DNA of 64,000 nt from Brachypodius melanocephalos. Taxonomy: Eukaryota > Chordata > Aves > Passeriformes > Pycnonotidae. A program made the position numbers and the translations under genes. This document shows, in pieces, positions 24,286 to 34,979 of this stretch. Below the pieces are notes generated by a model, which saw only the letters and a program-made list of their open reading frames with translations, made no database searches and was not told the origin of the DNA. The number at the start of each line of letters is the position of its first letter. The stretch's first letter is position 1. The DNA lies in contig VZSR01003282.1 in assembly GCA_013398615.1 (NCBI GenBank), positions 7,273,872-7,337,871 of the forward strand, in the 5' to 3' direction.

Positions 24286-27200
24286 TCTGTTTGGCTTTTA
24301 TAGGGTTTTATCAGGCACTGATAGTTACTTTTTAACTTTACATAAATAGATTTCATGGCACCATACAACTTGGCTGGTTATTTATCTACTGGTTTTCTCT
24401 TTTTTTTTTTAAACTTTGCTGGACAAAATAATGCTTGATTTTATCCAATTCCTTTGTCATAACAATGATTGTTATGGAAAAATGCAAAAGCTGTCTCAAT
24501 AGCAAAGCCATTTTCTTTGCAATCAGTAATCAAAATTGATCTGATTAACATTCCTTTTAAGTTCAGGTCTTCACAATAAAAATAATGGGTTATATTTAAT
24601 ATTGTGTTTTAGGTATTAGCCTTTGAGATATTATCTGAAGTAATCTAAACATTCAAGGCTTTAAAATTGATTCTTTCAACAAGATAAAGCAAAAATCTGG
24701 CATCTAAAAAGAGTAATTTCTTTGGGATGTATTGAGCTTTGTCTTTCTCAAACCTCTTGAAAATGTTAATTAGCACAAAATAAAGAACAGTGAAAAATGT
24801 CTGCAGTCTTCCTTGGAGACTAAGATTTGGGACAAATAATTTTGCACGTGAAGGGAATATGCAAGTGTAAAGAGATTTAAATATCTGATTTTAATAGCTT
24901 TCATCCCACTGGGAGAGACACTTTTGATTATCTATGACCTATACCAATTATTGTGATTCTCCCTGTAGGCAAGTCATAATTTTAACAACTAATCAAACTA
25001 AGCCTGAAGGTTCTGCAAAATGCCAAATATGTACTTGCACTCTTGCCAGTTACAGAGCTCATACTTGCTACCTGACCTTGTTTCAGTTTCTTAAGCTACT
25101 TATTTTCAATCCATTGAAATGTTCATCTTTTAAAGTAGAAATCCTTGGAAATCAAAACAAAACTTGATAACAGATGGTCACTTCTTTGTTTTTGGTTTCA
25201 CACCAAGCATAGTCATAAAATAGCAAACTCTCAATTTAAATGAAAGTTGGTTTGACAGATGCTGGAGCTGGAAGTGTGTCAGTAGTGCAAGGGTACAAGC
25301 TATGCCAAATCCTAAAGCAATAACCTCATTAAAATTGGTATCCAGTTCACAGCACCAACCTCATCTTGCTTTTTAGGTCAGTAGCACATCTTGTCTATTT
25401 ACTCTGCAAAATAGACTTTGAGAAACTTCTTAGAACTGAAAATAGTGCTCTGCTGAGGTGATTTTACTCTTCTAAAAATACATTGGCTGAGCTGAAACAG
25501 GAAATTCTGCATTTATTCATCACAGTGCTCCATTCAGGAAACATTGTTGGGAAGCTTTAGGCAAGTCTTCATCTCTGTTCAATCTCTGCAGCCCTGTGAA
25601 TTGGAGGAGATTTTAATGTCACCCTGTGTTGAGGTTATGATGCTGTAGAACCATAAATTAAATGGTAAATTCATATGAAATATATATCAATTCATAGCAG
25701 CAGAGGTATAGCAAACAGTCTTAGCTGTCCATACAGTGTTGCATGTGAATCTTAGAGTCAAACCATCTCTTGAGGTGAAATTTTTAGAAAGATGTTGCTA
25801 CAGTTGTACACATTGTGAATGCTTCTCAACATTCTTCACAGAAGCTAATAGAGTTATATACAGTGAAAACTTGCATTTAAATGAAACATTGTACATGGGT
25901 AAGAATACCCCTCTGCAACTTGCAGGCCACAGGATGGCTGTTCTATGTAAAATTAGTCCAGAATTTGAATTACTGTGGCCTAGTGACTTCTGCACAAGTG
26001 TGCTTTAAATAAAGAAAGTTTACAGCTTATTAGCTGAGACTCAGACTCTGACTGGATTTCCTGTCTCACTGTTAATGGAAATAAACGTTTCCTGATTAGA
26101 AAGCTTTGGCTATACCAGCAGATGCTCTTGGGCTGCTGCTGTTCAATTCAATTTGTGTCGCGTCAGCCAAGGCAGTACCTACAAAAATTACTGCTCCTCT
26201 CCATTGATAATTTATAAATCTAAATGCACACCGAAGTCTTCCTAACAGGATTGTTGGGTTATAAAATCATTTGGCAAAGCTTGAAGTCTTCATTGCTTCC
26301 TGAATCATCTCAGAATTTGGCTTATTGATTGGTGTATTTAGTCAACCATCCCAAAAAATTGGAAATTTGAAAGATGGTACACAAGCAGTATCAGTAGAGG
26401 TTCTAATTGTCATCATGTCTGTTTACATTGATGTTTTTTAGCTGTTATCTTAAGTAATTTTACAATATTACAATTGTGTTTTGATTAACAATCTTAATTT
26501 TGTTAAATGCATACATTTTGTGTCCCATTTCATGTTTACTTCATTCTGTTTAAACTGGAGCATTCCTAGTTAAAGGCAGAATATGCATGGATGAGTTTTC
26601 TTACAGAACAATTAATATGCCATTAATTGCATTAAGGACATTATAACAACATATTCAAAACCAGAAAAACTTTCATGTGAGATAAAATATAACAGATGCT
26701 TTGGTAAAATGGAACAAAAGAAAGGTGCTATACAGCTGTATGGAAGAATATATGTAAAAAGGGATATAATAGTTTTTACTAGGCCACCAAGGTAATTGGA
26801 AAAGACTTGATGCCACTGAGAATCGAGCTGACATTTTGAAAGCTTTGCACAATTTCCTTGTTGCTCAGTTCCTCGCTATCATGATGCTTTTTGCATTTCT
26901 TTCTTACAGTTAGAAGCGAAGTGGCATGGGCTGGTCATTCCCACATTGTTTAGGGCCATCCCCCTTTGGAGCAGATTTATATTGCAAGGAGAGGACTGGA
27001 CTTGGAAAAACAGAATTAGAGAGTGAACTAAGAATCAAGTAGTGTGGATGATCAGAGATCCTGTGTTTTAATTTTGTTGACAGAAAGCTTTTTTCCTTTA
27101 TCAATGTAGATGTGGCTTAAGGCATCACCTGAGTATTGAGAACACAGTAAATGCCTTTCATCCAGTAATCACAATCATATTTTAATACTCTGGGTTTGGA

Positions 27201-27438
27201 GGCTACTGAGCTTGTCATGCTCTGGAGTTGAAGTCTCCTTAATATTTATGTTGAGGGCTTGCTTTGGAGCTTAGTTGTGTGTGATAATGAATCTTCTCTT
27301 TGGTTGAATGCTTGTAAATATAACACTAGAGGCAGCCCACCCTGCTGCCGACACAAACACAGCTCTCCAGCCCTTTTTGCAGCCCTTCTGTCAATAATGT
27401 ATCCTTTCAAGGACACCTGATCAGCTGCCTCAAGTTGT
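24286..27438. other. Non-coding stretch
   Basis: No gene is supported in about 3.1 kb. 26,010-26,290 keeps several CpG dinucleotides in an A+T-rich setting and looks like possible conserved non-coding DNA. The frame at 25,736-26,008 (90 codons) has no motif. Confidence 0.55.
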
Positions 27439-27720
27439 TCAATACACTGAATCAGAGACCTGCCAGAAATCTATAAAATGTGCTGTGCAGAGCTTATGAA
27501 ATCCTGTTATTTTCTCCAAAAGCTGTCTCAAGGTGAAGTGTAGGTCAATACTGGGATGACCACGTTTAAAAGTGCCCTGAGTATCCCAGCTGTTGCCACT
27601 GAGCTCATAATTGATTTGAGATGGTATTTCAGGCAACAAACCCACTTTCTTCTCAGGAACCAAGAGCAAAGTATCACCACTGAGGTTGCTGCACTTGCCA
27701 TCATCCACCAAGTGGGTGAC
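27439..27720 (-). mobile_element. Degraded LINE reverse-transcriptase fragment (L2/CR1/RTE-like)
   Basis: A 90-codon minus-strand frame carries two blocks spaced as in non-LTR reverse transcriptases. Residues 47-67 include GHPSIDLHFTLRQLLEK, resembling the block (FR.GR.TIDMIF.LRQL.EK) just before the first catalytic motif. Residues 78-89 read HFIDFWQVSDSV, resembling motif A (FIDF..AFDSV), with the catalytic Asp kept at residue 81. The part before residue 47 keeps only LLPE as a hint, and the frame ends right after motif A. Domain boundaries and other motifs are not seen, so it is a fossil of about 130-280 bases. Which LINE clade it belongs to cannot be decided by eye. The order and spacing of the blocks make chance unlikely but not impossible. 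Confidence 0.5.
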
Positions 27721-28765
27721 GAGAGGTGAAAAATTGCTCTCCTACTCAAAAATAAACTCGTGTACCAGCAGAGAGAATCCTACACTAAACAAAGTATCTC
27801 TCGAGGAAATAGTAGCCTCATGTAAGAACCATTTGAGTCCCCGTAATAATGCAAACACCTCAGTGCAGTTTAGGGCTGTATTATGTGTGATCTGAGGTTG
27901 GAGTAGTCCCTGCTGACTGCTACACTTGACTAAGTGCATCCCAGACCTGCTGTAAGTTGTGATCATTATTGCCCCTGTGTGGAAACAGAACTGCCCTTAA
28001 ACGGAATCCTTTATAAAAGAAAAAAGTGAGGCAACAGAAATCTTTCATACACATTAGCAGTGAACAGTGAAGTTCTCTCATCATAAGTAATTTTTGACTG
28101 AAATGTGGTAATTACTGATTTCCAAAGGCTGTATATTGATTATTCTTTGTAAGTGAGGATTTGGGGTTTTTTCCCCACTGAAATGACAATTGTTTCAATA
28201 CTTTTATAGTGAATTGTAACATTGACTTGATTGGGGAGAGGATGTATGTGTGTAAATGATGTATCTTCCAGAACAAAATAATTTGCAATCATCATTGTAG
28301 CACCTGCATCCTTGGATTTTTGTTCTAAAATTAGCTCTGCAAAACTGGACTTGATGCATAAATTAAGGAAAGAAGCCTTTTTCCGTGTTTATTGAGGATG
28401 TTCTTGGCTTGCTGCTTTTTGTAAGAGGCAAAGACGTGCTGTTTAAGCAGGTTGTTTTCTTGAATGCTATTTAAAATTATTTTCTCTCAGTTAAGTTGCT
28501 TCATTAAGCCCTTTTGCAGTGAAAACGTAATTGTGAATAAGACTTTATTTAACTTAAGAAGATTTGTATTCCCACATAGTTGCCACTATAGTGCCAGAAA
28601 TATCTGTTATGTTTTGGTTTTCTTTTCCTTCCAAGCTTTTAAATATGTATGTCACTTAAACATGTTTACAAATTTTAAAATGACTGTGAGTGCTGCTGTG
28701 GCATTTTTAACCATGTCACTGTGAACGTTGTTAAAATACTGATTTTTATTTTTTGCTGCTTGATG
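27721..28765. other. Non-coding stretch
   Basis: No gene or clear repeat is seen. The LINE fragment may extend upstream (toward 27,960) but no motif shows it. Confidence 0.5.
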
Positions 28766-29032
28766 GGAAAGAGTGTCCCAAATCCAAAGAGTTCATCTGC
28801 ATCTTTAATTCATACGGGTTCAATGTCTCATGTGGGATGCTCCTATGTGTGTGTGAATGCTGCACAAAAGGACATAATGCAAAATCCTCAATCTAGTTTT
28901 GCAACTGAGAACTTGTGGAACCAACCACATTCACTTTTGGATGTGATGCCTGCACAGATGAGTCTAGCCTCGAGATCATATATTTATTCAGCTTTGAATG
29001 ATTTGGGAATGAAAAAAATGCCCAAACAGTAG
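28766..29032 (+). other. Open stretch ending in a stop, weak terminal-exon candidate
   Basis: The frame is open from a TTG at 28,721 to TAG at 29,030-29,032. A T-rich tract followed by GGGAAAG gives a possible acceptor before AGT GTC CCA (about 28,774). The reading (SVPNPKSSSASLIHTGS early, NDLGMKKMPKQ at the end) is mixed and polar, and looks more protein-like than most frames here. No domain is recognised and no AATAAA follows closely. A chance frame is the more likely explanation. Confidence 0.13.
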
Positions 29033-32000
29033 ACTTTTGTTGCCCCTAACTCAGTAATTAACCATATTAAGCAAGAAATAGTGAGTTATACAGCAATCAG
29101 TGTTTCTAGCTGAGGAATTGAAAATAGTAGATTTGCTAAGTATATAAGCCCAACAAGCAGCTTATTTACCCTGGCCCTTCCAACCTTTCAGCAGCAGTGT
29201 GAATTTAGGAATCTCGTAACTCTCAGAACATTATAATTTTAGTTGGACAACCCATGTGATAGATGTCACCAGGGGCTGAGTGAGGACTTCTGAACTGTCT
29301 GCCTGAGGTCTGTGTCCCATATATATGAACAAGACCATAACTTGGGTAACTGAATCAAAAGCCTGATGTTTAGTGGGCTTCTGTTTCTGGCTCTAAATAA
29401 TTATCCATATTCTTTTTTTTTTTTTTTTTTAATGTGTCACTTTAAATCAATACATGAGATGGAAATACTGAACTTATAAATATTCTGGAGCTGTTTATTT
29501 CGAGATAAAAAAGAGGTTTCAAGCAGTTTTGTGCTTTCTTGTCTTATTATACAGTCTTGACATTGATGAGTTGCATTTGTTCACAGTGACAAGCTGAGTG
29601 GATGAAGGCTAGCAGTCTACTTCTGGAAGCAGAATGAATAGGAAGCATGCCTGAAATTTTTGGAAATGATAGATACCTGCCACTGACTGAGTGGTAAATG
29701 CAGTTTGAAATGACATTGTGGATAGCACATACACGTTTTGGTTTTGAAGACAGTAATGTGCAGAGTGCCTCTGAATACTTGTGTCACCTGTTACAATATT
29801 TGTAACTAGATTTTGCTCTAGTCAAACGGCACAAATCTGAAATAATTGTCCTCAGTTTGGTGGAGTTGCACCTCAGTAACTGCATTGCAGTTTTGCTGTA
29901 AAGTTATTATTGGCCTCTGCTCCAATGACCATTCTTTTGTGAGTTATGCTTTTCATATAAGGTCATCTAGAATAGTGGACTCCATAAATATGACATTACT
30001 AGTGCTTGAATGTATGGAGGATGTTTGTGGTAATGGAGAGTGGTATAGAATTATATGTTAAATTAAAAAAATCTAGTTGGGCTATTTAGGTCTAAGTAAT
30101 TATTTTCTTCTCCCTGACTTACCATGTAATTCAACTCTTACTAGGAAACTATTTTTTTTCCCTAAATTTCAATTAGTAAATGTACACTATTATATTAAAT
30201 GCAAGTTCTACCTTTGATTTCTCAGTAATCCTGCTCTGTGAGTCAGGGTCCAGCTATCTAATAACCAACCTGGGCAATCAGATAATAAATCACTCATTTG
30301 TCATGTTTTTCCCCAAGACACATAATGAGAGAGGGTGAGCTACTTGGTATTCCAGTGTGTGCAGGGCAATTTAGGCTGAATGGGACAAAATCCATTTGTG
30401 CATTTGGGAGCTTATTGGGGTGGAGATTCCCACTGGAGTTGCTGCATAAGGAGCATCTTTATTTTGCTGGCAGTGAGAGCTGTGCAGTGCCCTTCAGTTT
30501 GTGGGTGGGTCCATGTCTGTGCTTGGTGACTGCAAACCCCAGCCCTTTGCTGTGGATTTCACAGTGCTCAGTTTATTTTCTAGCACCTGCTATTCCTGAT
30601 GTGCATGGATTAGAGCTGCCTTTGGTGGTTAAACAGTTGTGGCTGCAGTCATCTCCCACACCTCAGAAAGGGCTACCCTGAATATTTAGGAGTAAGGTGT
30701 GCATTTAGCTGATGTTTCAATGAAAACCGCAAACAGAAAAATGCAAAGACGTAGGAACTTTCAAACACGGCTGTGCTTTGAAGCAAAACAAGGATTTTGG
30801 ATGCAGGCAGAGGACAGACCTGCCCTACTGGCATGCTTTATAATAGTTAAAAGTGCACCTTTTTCACTAAGGTTTTGCCTTTCTGCATTTGCTCTGAAAT
30901 GCAGAAAGTGAGGATGGTACCTCAGCAGTGCCACACACAAATAGTCCAGAATGTACTCACACACTCCAAGCTTTCAGTGGTACCTGTGTGCCTTTTCATA
31001 GTGGCAGTTCTTTGAAAAATGGGCATTTTCTACTGTCTGGAGATCTCACATAATTTTTTTACTGCAGAAGACTGTATAAAGTATGTGTTTTCAGGGATAT
31101 TTTTTAAAAAAAGAATTCTGTTAGTTCTCTCTAGGATTGTAAAGGGACTCTGTGCAAATTCCCCCCAGTAAAATTTACCTTTCAGCCTCTCTGTTATACT
31201 TAGGGGCAATACAGTCCAGATCTTAATCAGCATTTCATTGCACTCCTGCATTTTACTGCTGCATAAAGGATACAATTTTTTCTCCCCTCAGTTCCACATC
31301 ATGTCTGCTTTTGGCAGTAATCCATAGTTAAAATATGAAATTGAAATACATGATTGCTGAGTGAAGTTTTTATAGCATTTCGGATATACCAGATTGTCCA
31401 GGTAAGAGAGGCACAATGTCCATTTTTGCCCAAATTCTAGCTAAGCATGTTATAACTGTGATTAGGACTCGCCAGCTCCTTTTGCTTAGAAAAATTCAGA
31501 AGAATTAGAAAGGCAATAAGGATTAGTTACCTGTTAAACTTCCATAAAAAGATCATCTGCATATGCAATGAATGTAAACAATTGTTTGCTGGATATTTGG
31601 AGTACTTTTGTTGTGTCAGTTAGGATAATTCTGAGTTATGAATTCATAAGTATGAAACACTTATGAGGGCCTGTCTACTTTCTGCTGTATTCAGGTATTG
31701 TCCCTCAGTCACTCCTGGCAGGGAGATGGACACTTCTCTCTGGGGTTTCTGTGGCACAGAAAGGTGTCTGACTGTAGCTCATTGTCTTGCTCTTCAGATC
31801 TGTCACTGCCTTCAAATCCACTTGCAAAAATTCTCTCAGGAGGGCCCATCCCCGTAATAGCAATGGACTGCATAAAGATTACTGGTTTTGCCTTCGTTCT
31901 GTATCGCAAGACAAGGTTTAAGATCTACAAGCTGATTCAGGAAGGGAAATGGCATTGGATTGAGTATGATGTCACCTATACCTCAGTGTGCATGTGACAT

Positions 32001-32880
32001 AAATGAAACACTGTAAAATCCCTTCAGCTTGATCCCACAAGGGTGACAAAATCTCACCTGCTTTGGCAAAATGTTACAGCAACACCGATACTGAATGTCT
32101 TTTCATTGTCATCTTTACCACCTTACAGATGGAAGATAAGTATCATGAAGGAGTTAACCCTCTCTCTTTCATCAGCCTCATGAAATACTTACAGCTGCTA
32201 AAATAAATTATTCAGCAGAATTGTGGTATTTTTGGATTTAAATATAGATTATTTATTTCCTACTTCAGTAGGCTCTGGGCATCAAGGCTGGTGGATCCCT
32301 AAGGAGGCTTGCTCAGAGTTGCAGCACTGAGCTCTCAGGTATCTTTGATCTGAGTTGCCAGCGTTTTCAGTAAAAGAATCAAAAAGACTTAACCTAAAAA
32401 TGAGACTTGTGAAGGTCTGGATGCCTGATAGGGAGCCAGCAAACAGCTAATTATTAACTAATCAACACAACCAAATACATCTTATTCTGTAATATGGAAG
32501 TTTATCTTCACTGGAGATAATCACTTTCTACAGGCCCACTTTTCAATTCCTTTGCATGTACAAGAAGCTGGAAGAACATTGCTCTAAGTAGAGCCAGGTG
32601 AAATTTCTGCGGTCATGACCAAGTTTTGAATAAAATTACCCCAGTCCGAACCACCTCAGGCAGAACAGAGGTGGGATCTGTCCTTCTCAGTGCCACAGCA
32701 CACTTAAGTTAAAATACCTGTGTGCTATCCACATTGTAACAGTACTGGAGATCTTTGGGCATCCCTATTCTGCCAGAATAAGTTAGCACAATTATAATTG
32801 TGATCAATGAAGTGATTCGTTTGTAATTGAAAAAAAAAAACCAGGAAAAATAAAAGTGATTTACGACTTAAAATGTATTT
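29033..32880. other. Non-coding stretch
   Basis: No gene is supported. It contains a T18 run (29,413-29,430), an open frame of 127 codons at 30,298-30,681 without motif, and opposed chance frames near 31.7-32.0 kb. A 14-base palindrome lies at 32,259-32,272. Confidence 0.55.
29413..29430. repeat. T18 homopolymer
   Basis: An uninterrupted T run without an identifiable element beside it. Confidence 0.9.
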
Positions 32881-32957
32881 GGTGGGGTTTTTTGTTTGTT
32901 TGTTTTTGGGGTTTGTTTGTTTGTTGGTTTGTTTGTTTGTTTGTTTGGGGTTTTGGG
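32881..32957. repeat. (TTTG)n microsatellite with GGGG punctuation
   Basis: About 77 bases made only of T and G on the plus strand: GTTT repeats interrupted by three GGGG blocks and a final GGG. The 5' half (GGGGTTTTTTGTTTGTTTG) nearly repeats at 34,933. The strand asymmetry is complete, with no A or C in the tract. Confidence 0.9.
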
Positions 32958-34932
32958 TAATTTTATAATGGTGAATAAAATTCAGTCATTTAAAATCTGA
33001 TTTCATTGTGTTAGGCCTTAGTAATAGACAGGAAGCCAGGAACAGTAAATATTTAATTGGCTTATCTATATCAAATGAACATGGAGATTTTGCTGTATAG
33101 TATAATATTTCAGTGCTCTTATTGAATTTTCTTTTTAGGAGGAAGCGTTTATGTTGAATTTCTGAGAAGTTTCCTAACTGGATTTTTAATACCTACTTTA
33201 GTAGGTAAAATGTTCCCTTCAGTGAAATACACAATAAATCAAGAAAGGTTAGTTCAACTACTTGAGTGTGCTACAAGCACAGTAATCAAAGAAATAAGGA
33301 GGTAATATTTCTGGTACCAACAGGAATATTTCTTTTGAACTAGGACTACAATGCATTGTGGTATTACTGCTTTTCAGTATTTTAATTACACTGCTGCCTC
33401 ACTAGTGGGTTTTCTTCCAAGAATGAATTTTCAGAGTTGAATATGATAGAGGGAAAAAGCATCTCTTGCAATGTCATTTTTGGGTTTAGATACAGTCTTT
33501 TTGTAAAAGTGTCTTCTTACCACCCTGCATTTGATAGACTCTGTAACAAATTATTGTGGTCATAGCATTGGAGAGACACAACTCCTATTTCCTAGGACTT
33601 AAAGTCTTTGTTTTGCATTGAGATTTTTCTTCAATTTGAAATATTTCATATATATGCAAAATAATGATAAGTGTTATTATTATCAGGCATGAGTCACTGC
33701 TACCACTGTCTGTGTTAAACCTCCCTGGGTTATGTTTTAGTTTTTAAAAACTGGAATGGAAAATCTCCAGCATTTAACATTGATAAAGATAGCTAGTCAA
33801 AAGTTAGTATATATAGCTGCCTGGAAAAATATGGTGGTAATGGAGAGGGATAGAATTCCAGTGCCTGACTAGTCCAGTATTATTTCCAGAGGAAGGGTCA
33901 GCATGAAATTTCAACAAAGAGAAAACAATATTTGAAGGTATTGATGAAAGAATGCTGTGGCTAGTTCAGATGACCAGAACCACTTACCATCCTTTTAATA
34001 AGCTCAGATGCTAAGACAAATAAGGGGCTTATTCTGAAAAAAACTCAAGGATTTAACCTGATTCTAATCTGTAACTCTTTGAAAAAACTGGTTTCTGTTT
34101 TTCTGACAGAGAAATTATGATCAGGGTTTTTTTTAAAGGAAAGATCGTTATATAATGGAACATTAGTTTGTTAAAGATATGGGGTAAAATCCTATGAACC
34201 TTTTCTGGGAGACATGGTAATTTTTCCAACTTCCTCCTTTAAACGGTGGACAAAGTGATAACACTCCTGAGACTGTAAGCTGAAATAAAACAGTGCTTGA
34301 CAACTAAGGCAAAAAATGAGACTAACTCTCCAATTGAAATATTCTGTTCTTAACCACATTCATGAAAGTAAAGATCATCTTTGAATTTATCTTTTGAATA
34401 CTTCAGATTCACTTTTGAAACAGCATACATGATAAATTACAAATTTTTAGCCTAAAAAATCTTGCTGTCTTGCTCTTCCACTTCAAAGCTTGAAGGTTAT
34501 TTTAATAGCTTAAATTACACTAACTTAAATATTCTGAAAGTTAGAATTAATTTTTCCTACATCCCCTGGAGGTCTGAAGACAATTCTTAGGTCAGTTTGA
34601 CTAAAAGAAATTATATTTGATTACCATTAAATGTCACACCAGCCACAGTGCACTAAAATATGGGAAATATTCTGCTAGATAACACTCCTGAGGAGATCAT
34701 GTGGGAAGACTCATTAACCTCCTTCAGCGCTGCACTACCCCGATGAAGGAGCTCAACAATGAAACAAAATAGTTTCGTGCAAACTGTGAAATTTAGGTGC
34801 TAGAGAGCAATAGACAGAATTTCTAGATGCAAAAATTCAGGTACGCAAGGCTTGAAGATACTAAATATTGACAGTAATCTTTGTCACTGTGCTGCAGGTT
34901 AATAGCTAAATAGAGTTGCAACTTAGTTTCTT
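32958..34932. other. Non-coding stretch
   Basis: A+T-rich sequence without gene or recognisable repeat. It includes an 18-base palindrome at 33,190-33,207 related to the one at 32,259. Confidence 0.55.
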
Positions 34933-34979
34933 GGGGGTTTTTTGTTTGTTTGTTTTTTGGTTTGTTTTTTTTTTTTTTT
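34933..34979. repeat. G5 (TTTG)n T15 tract
   Basis: Composed only of T and G on the plus strand, with the same start as the tract at 32,884 (G-run, T6, then GTTT repeats) and ending in a T15 run. Confidence 0.9.

Noticed and set aside
29174..29200. CCCTTCCAACCT, which resembles part of the CR1 3' end
   Set aside because: Only about 12 bases match and the rest of the CR1 tail is absent.
32941..32957. GGGGTTTTGGG resembling ciliate telomere repeat
   Set aside because: A single partial unit inside a TTTG microsatellite in vertebrate-like DNA; no array.
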